Of a stretch of DNA of 64,000 nucleotides, positions 32,579-44,586 are shown one piece after another. The notes below the pieces were generated by a model, which saw only the letters and a program-made list of their open reading frames with translations, was not told where the DNA came from and searched no databases. Position 1 is the stretch's first letter, and every line of letters starts with the position of its first letter. The stretch is from Megaustenia siamemsis (lineage: Eukaryota > Mollusca > Gastropoda > Stylommatophora > Ariophantidae): positions 64,102,458-64,166,457 of the forward strand of contig JAVIAB010000092.1 of the NCBI GenBank assembly GCA_032433765.1, given 5' to 3'. Both the position numbers and the translations under genes were made by a program.

Positions 32579-33474
32579 CATCTTCATCATGTGCCATACC
32601 GGTTGGGGTAGGTGATCATGTCCCTCCACAATATTCTATCTACAGTGCATCGTATCAGTTCTGTTGTTGACTGTTTTCCATGCCATGACACCAAGCTATC
32701 CAGTATTTTCTCTCTTTGTCGTCCGCGATCTCTCTTTACTTTTATTTAGCCAGTTGTAACTAAGTATTCCAACTTTCCTCTTCTCATGATGTGCCGGAAA
32801 AATGTTGATTGCTTTTATCTGATGTTTTTAAGAGCTCTCTTTTTGTGTTGGCCTCTTTGAGAACTTCCTCATTGGTCTTTTTATCTGTCCATGGAACTTT
32901 CAACATTCTTCTGAGAAATCCCATCTCTGTGGCCCCTAATCGTTTTTTCATTTGTTTGTCTACTGTCCATGATTCGCTTCCATAGGTCAGAATTGGTTCT
33001 ATATAGCACCGATGGACTCTCTTTCTCGTTTTTATTGACATAGATTTGTTGCATAAGATATTTTTCATTTTCTGAAATGCTATTTTGGCCTGAGCTATTC
33101 TGCTTTTTATTTCTGTGGTGCATCTCCCATCTGATGTTATTATTGTGCCCAAGTATTTGAAACGTTGCACTTGTTTCAGATTTGTCTCGTTTATTTTTAT
33201 GCTGCATGATGGTGATAATTGTTTCTTCGATATAACCATTACCTCTGTTTTCTTACTATTCAGACTGAGACCTTTCTTGTTTCCTTTTTTTTACTATTAT
33301 GTCTATCATTTCTTGTAGTTCGTTCTCTGTCTGCTATTAAATCTGTGTCATCCGCATATCGAAATTATTTATGTTGTGACCGTTGACTTGATCTCATAAT
33401 ATATTCGCTGTAAAGTGAAAACAAATCCGGTGACAGAACACAGCCTTGTCTGACTCCTTGTTTTATATATTGGA
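32579..33474 (-). mobile_element. LINE family K, RT to 3' end
   Basis: Minus strand: QGVRQGCVLSPDLFSLYSEY, FRYADDTDLIADRE with catalytic YADD (33347-33358), FKYLGTIITSDGRC, RIAQAKIAFQKMKNIL, YIEPILTYGSESWTVDKQ and WTDKKTNEEVLKEA. The tail is a TGATGAAGATGA type. A low-complexity 11-bp repeat AATTAATATAT (32568-32578, 33475-33485) may be the target duplication. A 151-codon piece (32784-33239) is still open, but frameshifts lie on both sides. Confidence 0.88.
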
Positions 33475-33485
33475 AATTAATATAT

Positions 33486-34654
33486 AAATATTTTATAATA
33501 TATTAATAATCATATAAATAATATAACATAATATATTAATATTCAAATTAGCCAAATAATTCTGGCACAATTTTCTGATACCTCGACAGTTTTTTTTTAA
33601 TTTTAACCCCTAAAAGGCTATGTTTAAATAACGGTTTGACCAAATAACTTTGTGCACACATTATGTTGTGTCCAAATAACACTCATTTAACAGTCTTGTT
33701 TTGTACAACATTCTCTCTCCAGTGATATACACCTTTAGAATATTTAATCAGAAACAAAATAGAATTCCTATAACTTGAAGTTTAATACCATTAGATAGTT
33801 GAAATCAAGGGACACTATTCTAGATGAACCATTCAATTAATTCAGTAGTCAGAAGTCTAAGAAGGTACACATGTATAAGTTAGCAAGAGTACGGGCCCTT
33901 CCTCTTCATCATTTCTAAACGATGAAATTCATTAGCGTGACGATAACCACTTCACAAAATCATTATATTATTTTGATGCTACATTTATTTCTACGGTCCT
34001 GGTCATTTTGTTAAACTTAAAAAATGTCAACACGTTTCTCCCAATGACTCATTTAGTGAGACTAAGGCCTGTTCTGTAAGAGAGATTTGGTGACGTCTTT
34101 TAACAGTGGTCCACTGTAGAGTGGTAGTAAGTGAACTGATCTTCTGAGGACAAGACGTTTAGTTAATTTCCTCAACCGATCGTTTTCTAGTTTCAACTAG
34201 TTATAGATGGATACCGGATATTCTTTCTGGGAAATACGACCTAGGGTAGTGTTATCCGCTTGACCCAACAACGTGTTGATGGTCAACAAACATATGAGCC
34301 AAACACCCTATTCTCGATACTTCATGGTCAAGGCGAAACTTTGCCGCTTCTCCATCTTGATGATATCGTTTCGCTAGAAGATAACAACGGTTGCTATGGA
34401 AACATTGTAAAGCTTAATTAAGTCTGCAGTTATGATGAGTACGAGTGAAACTGGAAGATTGACAGTAAAATAAACGTCTTTGTGGTACAAGTAGGATTTT
34501 AGAAGTGAGAGAATATATCTCAACGATTGCTGGTTACAAAGGATTATGACACTAAATGATACATTAGGAAAAGGAGCTGAAAAACGAAATTCTAAGTAGG
34601 TTAGATCATCGTGCTGAAGAATCATTAGTGCAAAAATCTCTTTCTATCTCTAAC
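33486..34654. other. No recognisable gene
   Basis: AT-rich unique sequence, including a TA/AT-rich stretch 33480-33560. The minus frame 34374-34625 has no recognised motif. Confidence 0.4.
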
Positions 34655-35590
34655 TTTTTAGCTCCCAGTGGAGCATAGGTCTTCAACAAACACTTTCCAA
34701 GTCGTTCTGTTTCTTGCCATTCTTTTAAGATCATTCCATGTCTTCCCCATCATCTTCATGCTTCTATCTGTCTTTTCCATGAATTTCTTGTCTTCCTCTT
34801 TGTCTTTCCAAAAAGGGCCTGTTGTGTAATGCTCTCAGTTGGCATCCGTACTGTGTGTCCTATCCAGAGCCATCGTCTTCGCTGTATCTCTTTATCCACT
34901 GGTATTTGACTGGTACATTTCCATAATTCTATGTTAATGATTTTGTCCTGCCATTTCCATCCTTTTATCCTGCGTAAACATCCATTAATGAAAGTCTGTA
35001 TCTTCGTGATTGTCAATTTTGTTGTTCTCCATGTTTCACATCCATATAATAGGACCGCCTTAACATTTGAGTTGACAATTTTTATTTTTGTATTTAACCT
35101 AAGTTCTTTGGATTTCCATATGTTTTCCAGTGCAGTGAAAGCTCCTCTTGCTTTTGATATCCTTATTTTGGTATCATTTTCTGTTCCTCCCTCTTTATCT
35201 ATATTACTGCCCAGATATATGTAAGATTGTACATCTAATAGAGTAATTCTCCTAGTTTTATTTGGTTATTGCCAACTGTATTAATTCTCATAATGTTAGT
35301 CTTATCTCTATTAATCTTCAGTCCTAGCTGTTGAGATCTCTCATCAAGTAAGTTCATTTTATCCTGCATCTGTTGATGGCTGTGTGATAGGAGAGCTATG
35401 TCATCAGCAAAGTCTAAATCAGCAAGTTGTTTGGTCAGTGACCACTGGATTCCATTTCAGTTCTTTTGAGTTATTTTCATAATCCAATCTATGGCCAGTA
35501 GGAAGATAAATGGAGACAGAAGGCATCCTGCCTTACTCCCGTTCTTATTTCAAATGCTTCTGTAATCTGTCCTTCATGCACTTTCGTGCA
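34655..35590 (-). mobile_element. LINE family E, RT to 3' end
   Basis: Minus strand: LADLDFADDIALLSHSHQQM with catalytic FADD (35400-35411), LGLKINRDKTNIMRI, then the last 86 codons TITKIQTFINGCLRRIKGWK, KWQDKIINIELW and RRRWLWIGHTVRMP. The end carries the TGCTCCACTGGGAGC block typical of this animal LINE group. Frameshifts separate the RT part from the C-terminal part. A second copy lies at 27085. Confidence 0.88.
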
Positions 35591-35847
35591 ATATACTTTG
35601 TGCCAAACGTGTGAAGTAAGGAACTATATTTGAGTTAAACGTCACGACGTTTACCATCATCAGGAGTACAATGCAGCACACTAGTATATAGACCAACATT
35701 TCGTGGAATAGCTATTTAATTAACAAAATGCTACCTAACTCATTTACATCAACAGCGAAATAAAAAAAATCAGATTGGGGACATCAATAATAAACAAGAA
35801 AAATACTGACTCCGTGTTTTCCTATATTGTGGTTTTGTAAAATAAGC
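35591..35847. other. Spacer with perfect short palindrome
   Basis: TAAACGTCACGACGTTTA (35636-35653) has perfect 8-base arms around a 2-base centre and is followed by CCATCATCAG. Similar strings sit near Penelope-type ends, but I cannot assign this one. Confidence 0.4.
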
Positions 35848-36572
35848 TCATGATCATCATCAGGTTGCACGTCTTTGTAGAACGTTGTATTCAACACAGC
35901 GTATTTGAAAGAATCTCCTTCGCTAGCCAAATCTTCCGCTTCTTTTGTAGTCATGTTCAAGATCTCCTTGATGTCTTCAAACCACCTTCTTCTTGGTCTG
36001 CCTCCAATGTTTTGCACGGGAACCATGTCTATCCATTATTACTAATGAAGGATTTTACCGAAACGTTGTTATTTGTCTTACTTTTCTGTTAGTTTAGCTG
36101 CTCAATACCATTTTATGTTTATATATATGGTACTCTTCAGCTACACACGTGGCCCGCATATTATTTAATATTTGTTATATTTGATATATGTGCCTATCGC
36201 CTTCCATTTTAGTTCTTTCCAACATCCTGTGTCTTTTAACGCGGCATAGTATTGTAATTTCTTTGTAGAATGGGGTTTATAAGCCAATTCTTTTTTAATC
36301 TTTAGTTCTTTTAGTATGTCTTCATCGCTAATTTTTGTTATCAAAGTTATCGGAGTGATTTTTCTGTAGTATTTTGTTCCGAGTGAATTGATTTTCTACC
36401 TCGCTGTTTGTGAGATTGTCCATGATTGACCACCAAATGCTGCTATCAGGAAGATACATGCCTCAGTAATTTTAATTTTACTGCCTTGCAGGTATTGTGC
36501 CACATGTGCTTCATGACGTTTTAATGTTGGAGTTACTGTTGATAATCTTCATGTGATCTCTTTCTGTCAGTC

Positions 36573-38566
36573 TCCATTGTTAGTTACTACTGATCACAGA
36601 TATTCACTGTTTGTTACAATTTCAAGTTCTCCATTGTTAGTTACTACAGATTCCAGATATTCACTGTTTGTTACAATTTCAAGTTCTTCATTGTTAGTTA
36701 CTACAGATTCCAGATATTCACTGTTTGTTACAATTTCAAGTTCTCATTGTTAGTTACTACAGATTCCAGATATTCACTGTTTGTTACAATTTCAAGTTCT
36801 CCATTGTTAGTTACTACAGATCCCAGATATTCACTGTTTGTTACAATTTCAAGTTCTTCATTGTTAGTTACTACAGATTCCAGATATTCACTGTTTGTTA
36901 CAATTTCAAGTTCTTCATTGTTAGTTACTACAGATCCCAGATATTCACTGTTTGTTACAATTTCAAGTTCTTCATTGTTAGTTACTACAGATCCAGATAT
37001 TCACTGTTTGTTACAATTTCAAGTTCTTCATTGTTAGTTACTACAGATCCAGATATTCACTGTTTGTTACAATTTCAAGTTCTTCATTGTTAGTTACTAC
37101 AGATCCCAGATATTCACTGTTTGTTACAATTTCAAGTTCTCCATTGTTAGTTACTACAGATCCAGATATTCACTGTTTGTTACAATTTCAAGTTCTCATT
37201 GTTAGTTACTACAGAGGCCAGATATTCACTGTTTGATACAATTTCAAGTTCTTCATTGTTAGTTACTACAGATTCCAGATATTCACTGTTTGTTATAATT
37301 TCAAGTTCTCCATTGTTAGTTACTACAGATTCCAGATATTCGCTGTTTGTTACAATTTCAAGTTCTCCATTGTTAGTTACTACAGATCCAGATATTCACT
37401 GTTTGTTACAATTTCAAGTTCTCCATTGTTAGTTACTACAGATCCCAGATATTCACTGTTTGTTACAATTTCAAGTTCTCCATTGTTAGTTGCTACAGAG
37501 GCCAGATATTCACTGTTTGTTACAATTTCAAGTTCTTCGTTGTTAGCTACTACAGATACCAGATATTCACTGTTTGTTATAATTTCAAGTTCTTCATTGT
37601 TAGTTACTACAGATCCCAGATATTCACTGTTTGTTACAATTTCAAGTTCTTCATTGTTAGTTACTACAGATCCCAGATATTCACTGTTTGTTACAATTTC
37701 AAGTTCTTCATTGTTAGTTACTACAGATCCCAGATATTCACTGTTTGTTACAATTTCAAGTTCTTCATTGTTAGTTACTACAGATCCCAGATATTCACTG
37801 TTTGTTACAATTTCAAGTTCTTCATTGTTAGTTACTACAGATTCCAGATATTCACTGTTTGTTACAATTTCAAGTTCTTCATTGTTAGTTTCTACAGATC
37901 CCAGATATTCACTGTTTGTTACAATTTCAAGTTCTTCTTTGTTAGTTACTACAGATCCCAGATATTCACTGTTTGTTACAATTTCAAGCTCTTCATTGTT
38001 AGTTACTACTGATCCCAGATATTCACTGTTTGTTACAATTTCAAGTTCTTCATTGTTAGTTACTACAGATCCCAGATATTCACTGTTTGTTACAATTTCA
38101 AGTTCTTCATTGTTAGTTACTACAGATCCCAGATATTCACTGTTTGTTACAATTTCAAGTTCTTCATTGTTAGTTACTACAGATCCCAGATATTCACTGT
38201 TTGTTACAATTTCAAGTTCTTCATTGTTAGTTTCTACAGATCCCAGATATTCACTGTTTGTTACAATTTCAAGTTCTTCTTGTTAGTTACTACAGATCCC
38301 AGATATTCACTGTTTGTTACAATTTCAAGCTCTTCATTGTTAGTTACTACTGATCCCAGATATTCACTGTTTGTTACAATTTCAAGTTCTTCATTGTTAG
38401 TTACTACAGATCCCAGATATTCACTGTTTGTTACAATTTCAAGTTCTTCATTGTTAGTTACTACAGATCCCAGATATTCACTGTTTGTTACAATTTCAAG
38501 TTCTTCATTGTTAGTTACTACAGATCCCAGATATTCACTGTTTGTTACAATTTCAAGTTCTTCACT
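36573..38566. repeat. 57-bp minisatellite (about 35 units) derived from LINE coding sequence
   Basis: The unit on minus translates as EYLGSVVTNNEELEIVTNS, 19 codons, which is the conserved YLGS region of the surrounding LINE L. The plus strand gives the open but meaningless YSLFVTISSSSLLVTTDPR. Many units are identical; a subset has 1-base deletions (GATCC for GATCCC). Both flanks continue the same LINE frame, so the array grew in place. Confidence 0.95.
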
Positions 38567-38598
38567 GAATTATAATTTTAGGTTGCCTTTTGTTTTAT

Positions 38599-38862
38599 AG
38601 GGGAGCCGCGATAGCTCAATGGTTAGTGAACTGGACTACCACGGACAAGGGGTAGGGTTCGATCCCAACCGACGGCTTCCGGGTTCACCCAGCCTTAAAT
38701 GGGTACCGGATTTTTTCTGGGAAAGTAAAGCAGCACGGGCGTAATACTGACCACATTACCCCAAAAATCATGTGTTGAAAGTCTGTAAAATATAGGGTCA
38801 CTAACACCATATTTCCCTATACGCCACTTGGCGTGACGGGGGTACTTTACTTTTATTTACTT
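38599..38862 (+). mobile_element. tRNA-derived SINE (S), copy 2, with target duplication
   Basis: Collinear with the SINE at 4934. A-box-like GATAGCTCAATGG and B box GGGTTCGATCC are intact, and the ACGCC-ACTT-GGCGT hairpin is kept. An exact 11-bp duplication TTTTGTTTTAT flanks it (38588-38598, 38863-38873), inserted in the minus-strand LINE L. Confidence 0.93.
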
Positions 38863-39204
38863 TTTTGTTTTATCAATGGGCATTATTTTAATTGACTGAA
38901 TGTTTAGATAGAGGTTTTGCTGTGTTTTAAAGCGCACTTCATTGTCTCATTTAATCCACTTCCATTTTTTAAGAGGATGACTCTATTATTCTGAAATTAT
39001 GTTGCCGTTTATTGTGAAAGTGTCGACCTTCAGATACATGTCATCGTTTTTGACATTTCTCAGGATGTTCTCTGCAAAAGATGTAAATGGGGTATTTACG
39101 TCTGACTTTTCTTACGTGTCACAAAGTTTTCATCCATGGACATATTCTTGTGGCACAAAATTCCGAGGGCTGTGAGGGTTTAAATCTATATTCAATGAAA
39201 TACT

Positions 39205-40195
39205 GAGTGAAGAATACAGAAATAATAAACATTTCAGAGAGGGTCAATTTGACAGCAGTTATCTAAGAATAATAAAGAACATGAACTGGCAATAACAAGT
39301 ACCAACAAGAACATAAAATCTGTTGTGAATGTTCAAACAAATAAAACAATTTGTAGGCAAGAGTGATCATCAGATGTAATCAGTTTGTCTAGTGAGATTA
39401 TACTAAAAATCCATAAAGGACATCCCGAATTATCAGTCGGTGGTCATATTATCAACCTGATATAAGCTGATGAAATTGTGTAAATATAAATAAGAATGAA
39501 AGTTAGGTATATAAAATTATTGACACAATAGTATTGGTAAATAAAAATAAAAGGCCTTTGTCTCAACAGCAAAAAGACAGAAATAAAGATTGCAGCAAAA
39601 TAAAAATCATTTCCTAAACGCAGAATTAAAATGAAAGGGATAGTATTTAGACACGTCAATGAATGTATGTACCTGGGAACAATGTTAACTTCGGATGACA
39701 TATGCACAGCACAGGCGAGGTGCAGAATAGCCCGAAGCAAATATAGCATTCCAAAGAATAGAAAATATGTTTTGAACAAATCAATTTTTGTTAAGGGAAA
39801 TAAGAAAATGAGTTTTTTCACTGCTTTGTGCAGCTAATCCAGAACAATGGAACAACAGACACAAACATTGTCTGATACCACAGAAATGCAGTGAGTTGAG
39901 AATACAATGGACAACCAAAAGAGATATATTGACGTTCTGAAAGAGACGAAAGCAATAAAGAAAACGTGTGGTCAACGTCAGACGAGAATAATTATCATTT
40001 GTATCCAAGTTATTGGAAGTGAACAATTGGAGTTTAATCTGAAAACGTAAAAAATAGGGAGAAAGATGAGATAGAGTACAATACATAGAATAGACACAAG
40101 ACAGGTTAAGAGAGTTGATTGGTAGGATGTCAACAACACATTAGATAACTGTATGGAGAGACATGATCATCTGCTTCAGCAGGTACGACACCTAT
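39205..40195 (+). mobile_element. LINE family K, RT to 3' end, decayed
   Basis: Runs parallel to the K copy at 9300-10450: YLRIIKNMN, then the degraded SPDLF region, MYLGTMLTSDDICTAQ, RCRIARSKYSIPKNRKYVLN, and a terminal MSTTH...WRDMIICFSRYDT. Stops are frequent. Immediately left is LINE L in opposite orientation. Confidence 0.82.
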
Positions 40196-40357
40196 ATCCA
40201 GAAATAACGCGAACCACATAATTGTTTTAATCTTTCTAACTTTCCTAAAACAAGTCGTGACTTGTTGTTATTTACTATTTGGTTTTGTTATAATAACAAA
40301 AAAGAACAGGTGTGATTGTTCTTTCGTTTATTTGTTTAATTTCTATAATGACGCTAG

Positions 40358-41720
40358 ACTGATGAGAAAGATGCAGTCATCTGTACAGACGGATCTGTAA
40401 AACTACACAAAAGGAGTGCATGGGCATTTACAGCGCTAACTGCAGGAAGAAGAGTCCAGGAAGACAGTGGTGCATACGTCATGACCACAAGTAGCATGAC
40501 GATAGAGGTGATGCCAGCGACCAAGACTTATTCTGGTTAGATTCACAAGACTACACCAATGCCTATTGGTTCTATTGGTTATGGAATGCCTCGGTATTAC
40601 TGCAAACGAATTAAAATCCATAATCGCTCAACCGACCTTGCCAGTGGAATCATCCGAATTACTGACTCATCTCCCAAACAAAGAAAGGTAACTGTAGTCC
40701 CCATCATAGCAGTCTCAGCACACGCCAAAAGACATAAGGCGAAACCGCGCAGAAAGTGAACACAGCCAACTGTTCCCTGTCATACGATATCATCATTCAT
40801 CGTAAACAATTGGAATATCGAAACATGATCAAAACGGATGAGACACACAGCTCTCGGTGTTGCACAGAGCCCTTAACTCAGTAGTGCAACAAGCCGGACT
40901 TGGAATATGCAACAAGGAACACTTTCCAGACATAGCCTTCAATGGTTCCTGGTGCCTGTCCACCATATACCGGAAGTTCACGTCCTCCCGAAAATGATGA
41001 TCGTCATATTGAGAACAAAAAATGTATAGCGCTTGATGATGTTAGAACATCTTTCTTGACTCCAACCGAACATATAAACACACAGTCGTAGAATTATCCC
41101 CGTCACACATCAAACAATAGACCCTACGGTTAGTGTACAACGAACGAAACATGGTGCAAATTCCCCAAAGAGGAAAATCTTGACGGAGCAGTCCACATTA
41201 ATGCGTTTCAGCATGTAAATAACTTCCGTCAAAGAATTCAATGTCGGCCATACTAAGTGATTCTATGAGCATGATAAAAAAAAGTGCAGGTTGGCTCTGT
41301 ACGCATGCAATGGATAGAGTCATTGCAGAAGTAACAAATGCGTAAGGATACCTTTCTCTACGTCCCTGGACATGCGGGAGTACGGGTAAATGAAAGAGCG
41401 GACAGGTTGGCTTGCTGCGCTGTCATTGAAGACGGTCAACCAATGGATCGGGCGGATATCATCAATGCCCTCCGAGATGTGCGAAAGGCACAGGACTTCG
41501 TCAACCATGAGTTCTACGTCACTCTTTCGGATGAAAGAGATGGGAGTTAAGATGGGCACAACCAGAAACGATAAACTTAGTGGGCGTATAAGAAGACTTA
41601 TCAACCAACACAGAACTGGAGTTGTCAGTCGCTGGACACTGCGGGCTTGCTGAGGAGAGAATCTGAGCACTTATGGACATGTTCGCAGTGTAATGATGAT
41701 TACCCGAAGATAACTCAATA
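40358..41720 (+). mobile_element. LINE family G, RNase H to 3' end, interrupted
   Basis: Reads DEKDAVICTDGSVKLH (RNase H first aspartate kept, unlike the 17 kb copy), MTTSSMTIEVMPATKT, a frameshift to LFWLDSQDYTNA, then a 683-bp insertion (element H), then ILSDSMSMI, a frameshift, FLYVPGHAGVRVNERADRLA and a C-terminus continuing to about 41640. The 3' UTR ends AACTCAATAACTCAATG, as in the 17 kb copy, but no 25-bp minisatellite follows. Inactive. Confidence 0.88.
40565..41247 (+). mobile_element. Unclassified dispersed repeat (element H), copy 2, nested in LINE G
   Basis: Collinear with 1681-2483. Comparison with the uninterrupted RNase H at 17 kb places both junctions to within a few bases (before: QDYTNA; after: ILSDSMS). 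No obvious target duplication. The open stretch near 40559-40759 is not shared as an intact frame by copy 1. Confidence 0.8.
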
Positions 41721-42299
41721 ACTCAATGACGATAGAAAGAAATTATAAGATGATTTTTTCGCAATTTAAAATTGTCATTTTTTTCTGGTAGACCTCTTTA
41801 ATTTGTTATTTTATGTGTGGATTAATAAGTTAATGAAGAATGAGTGAAATAGTTGTCGCTTGTCCTGTAAACGAACAATGATATAATGGTATGGTAATCA
41901 TCATCATCAAGTGCCATGCCTGCTGGTGTAGGTGATCATGTCTCACCATTCTCCATGATATGGTATGGTAATAGATTGCAATTATTTATATTTTGTTGAT
42001 TGCAATAGGAAGCAACAAATAGTATACCAGTCAATCTTTTCTGAGGTCTGGTAAGTTAAGATTTTACATTGCGTTTTTTCTTTATAATAAAAACATTGTG
42101 TGAATAGTAGTGACAAGAAGAGATCTCTATATGGTCTACAATGGAACAAGAACTCAATATTTGACTAACTGGAAGCACATGGAATTTTGGAGTAAGAGAA
42201 AACAAGAAAATAATTGTGGTGCTTGATCTGGATATGTTTAACATATCCAGCTACCGAAAGTTCTACACTCATAAAAAAGATCGCATTCTGTTATAGATC
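41721..42299. other. Spacer with LINE K scrap
   Basis: About 65 bp at 41890-41955 match the minus-strand K terminus (ATCATCATCA, then GCCTGCTGGTGTAGGTGATC, CATGTCTCACC). The rest is AT-rich with no feature. Confidence 0.6.
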
Positions 42300-42820
42300 T
42301 CTGAAATCCTTTTAGCATAGACACACGGATCTAAAAAATTATTATATTAACATGAACACATGGATCTCTAAAATTCTTATATTAACATGGACACATGGAT
42401 CTCTAAAATTATTATATTAACATGGACACATGGATCTCTAAAATTATTATATTAACATGAACACATGGATCTCTAAAATTCTAATATTAACATAGACACA
42501 CGGATCTCTAAAATCCTTATATTAACATGAACACACGGATCTCTAAAATTCTTATATTAACATGAACACGCGGATCTCTAAATTCTTATATTAACATGAA
42601 CACGCGAATCTCTAAAATCCTTACATTAACATGAACACACGGATCTCTAAAAATCCGTATATTAACATGAACACACGGATCTCTAAAATCCGTATATTAA
42701 CATGAACACACGGATCTCTAAAAATCCTTCTATTAAAATGGACACTCTGATCTTTAAAAATCCTTCTTTAACATGGACACACGGATCTATAAAATCCTTT
42801 ATTAATATGGCGACACTAAT
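42300..42820. repeat. 35-bp minisatellite, about 15 units
   Basis: Units contain GGATCTCTAAAATTCTTATA and TTAACATGAACACAC. Units drift toward the right end and the array fades by 42850. Confidence 0.95.
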
Positions 42821-43079
42821 CTCTAAAACAAACCCATCAACATTGCTACACACCCAGAACTCACAAACTCTGCTATTAAAATGATCACACAGAAAACTCA
42901 AACTCTTCTATTTATATGGCCATAACTCTACTTTCGATCTGTGAATGAACACAAGAGAAATGGATCTATACTTTTAGTAACAATATAAACACGTTTTACT
43001 GAAACCGCCTATGGCAATTATTGGACCAAAAAAAACACAACTCAAGGATGGCATCTTTGAGCTGAGTTTGCTTATACGT

Positions 43080-43685
43080 GCGGAAATGAACGCAGATTTG
43101 TGGAAATAAACGCAGTTTTGTGGAAATGAACGCAGATTTGTGGAAATGAACGCAGATTTGTGGAAATAAACGCAGTTTTGTGGAAATGAACGCAGATTTG
43201 TGGAAATAAACGCAGTTTTGTGGAAATGAACGCAGATTTGTGGAAATAAACGCAGTTTTGTGGAAATGAACGCAGATTTGTGGAAATAAACGCAGTTTTG
43301 TGGAAATGAACGCAGATTTGTGGAAATAAACGCAGTTTTGTGGAAATGAACGCAGATTTGTGGAAATAACGCAGTTTTGTGGAAATGAACGCAGTTTTGT
43401 GGAAATGAAGGCAGATTTGTGGAAATAAACGCAGATTTGTGGAAATGAAGGCAGATTTGTGGAAATGAACGCAGATTTGTGGAAATGAACGCAGATTTGT
43501 GGAAATGAACGCAGATTTGTGGAAATGACCGCAGATTTGTGGAAATGAAGGCAGATTTGTGGAAATGAACGCAGATTTGTGGAAATGAAGCAGATTTGTG
43601 GAAATGAATGAACACAGATTTGTGAAATGACCGCAGATGTGTGGAAATGAACGCAGATTTGTGGAAATTAACACAGATTTGGCAC
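43080..43685. repeat. 20-bp minisatellite with 40-bp higher-order block
   Basis: About 30 units of GAAATGAACGCAGATTTGTG. Between about 43085 and 43375 two variants alternate (ATGAACGCAGATTT and ATAAACGCAGTTTT), giving a 40-bp dimer; the rest is monomeric. The 200-codon minus frames are artefacts. Confidence 0.96.
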
Positions 43686-43984
43686 ATGTGAACAAGTGTT
43701 GGTCTACATATAGGTGCTGCCTAGTCTATCTTTGACAACACGTTTTTCCCGGATTTCAATAGACATCCCTCAACGACTGCGGGAGACTGTAATGATATTA
43801 CCGCGCCATATCTGCCGGTCCTACGCAAGGATTTCCCAGGAGGTGATGTCGATAATGTAACGTTTTAGAGACACTTTCAAAAAAAAATAAAAAATCTTAG
43901 AAGCCTTTCTTCTGTCTACTGGCCGTTGTCTTTCCTTTTCTGAGCTCACCGCACATCAGCTGTAATGGGTAGGATAGGTTTATC

Positions 43985-44230
43985 AGGAATGAACACAACG
44001 TATTCGGTCCATCTCTCTTGGGCCTTCTCACAAGATCATGTAAATGTCTGGAATTTTGAATGTCTTGATAACATCAGTGTCTAGTATTTTATTCTGCCAC
44101 TTTTATTCTGAGCAGTCTGTGAGACAGTTCTCGTAATTTATCTTTCTGACATGTCTTCTGTAGGATTTGAGTACAAGGAAGCATGAATAAATTACTATAC
44201 AGCTGGGCGGGGTAGTAGACAAGGTAAGGT
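43985..44230 (-). mobile_element. Possible LINE J-type C-terminal remnant
   Basis: The minus strand has RELSHRLLRIKVAE-like text and WQNKILDTDVIKTFKIPDIY, resembling the WQDKxPDTEVL block of J-type LINEs. Very decayed; no other block is convincing. Confidence 0.4.
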
Positions 44231-44314
44231 CAGTATTAACAGAAGGGACTATCTAACTCAGATAGAACCAGTTAAAGTAAATACACATTAAAACGCAAAG
44301 AAGTATGGTATATC

Positions 44315-44586
44315 TATCTATCTATCTATTGTCCTTTCGAGCCGAAGACGGCACATAGGGCAGAACCACAATCTCAAAAGCAGAAACCTTGCATGCCAAA
44401 ATGGCACATATTGCAGAGATCACCACTTCTAAAATCTATGGCTCTGTTTCCATAACAATACTTTTTACAATGACAGCTTGTCAAGCCATCGATCAACTCC
44501 TTAGTCGCCTCTTACGACATGCCTGGAAGGTCACAGTGTCACTATTCTCTACTTCCCTCATAATGAAGCCCCGGTAACACACGGGA
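44315..44586 (-). mobile_element. 272-bp retroposon sharing the LINE B tail
   Basis: An exact 11-bp duplication TATGGTATATC (44304-44314, 44587-44597) bounds it. Its 3' end (left, minus orientation) has CGGCTCGAAAGGACAATAG-like text and (GATA)n, matching the family B LINE end. The body is unrelated to family B; it begins CCCGTGTGTTACCGGGGC and contains CATGTCGTAAGAGGCGACTA. No pol III boxes recognised. Probably a non-autonomous element mobilised by family B. Confidence 0.8.

Larger units (their letters stand above)
35848..39110 (-). mobile_element. LINE family L, expanded by an internal minisatellite and a SINE
   Basis: Read on minus from 39110: SFAENILRNVKNDDMYLKV and INGNIISE (RT), IMPIDKTK, then GNLKL and SEELEIVTNSEYLGS, the post-RT YLGS block. 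There a 57-bp unit is tandemly repeated about 35 times (36573-38566). After the array the LINE resumes: VVTNNGD-QKEIT-RLSTVTPTLKRH, ACIFLIAAFGGQSWT, ISDEDILKELKIKKEL and GGRPRRRWFEDIKEILNM. A SINE sits in the IMPIDKTK codons. Stops and frameshifts occur throughout. Confidence 0.85.

Noticed and set aside
37426..38286. 286-codon plus-strand ORF (YSLFVTISSSS repeats) as a gene
   Set aside because: It is the antisense of a LINE L coding segment amplified as a 57-bp minisatellite.
42974..43695. 207- and 237-codon minus-strand ORFs
   Set aside because: Generated by the 20-bp repeat, in which every frame is stop-free in most units.
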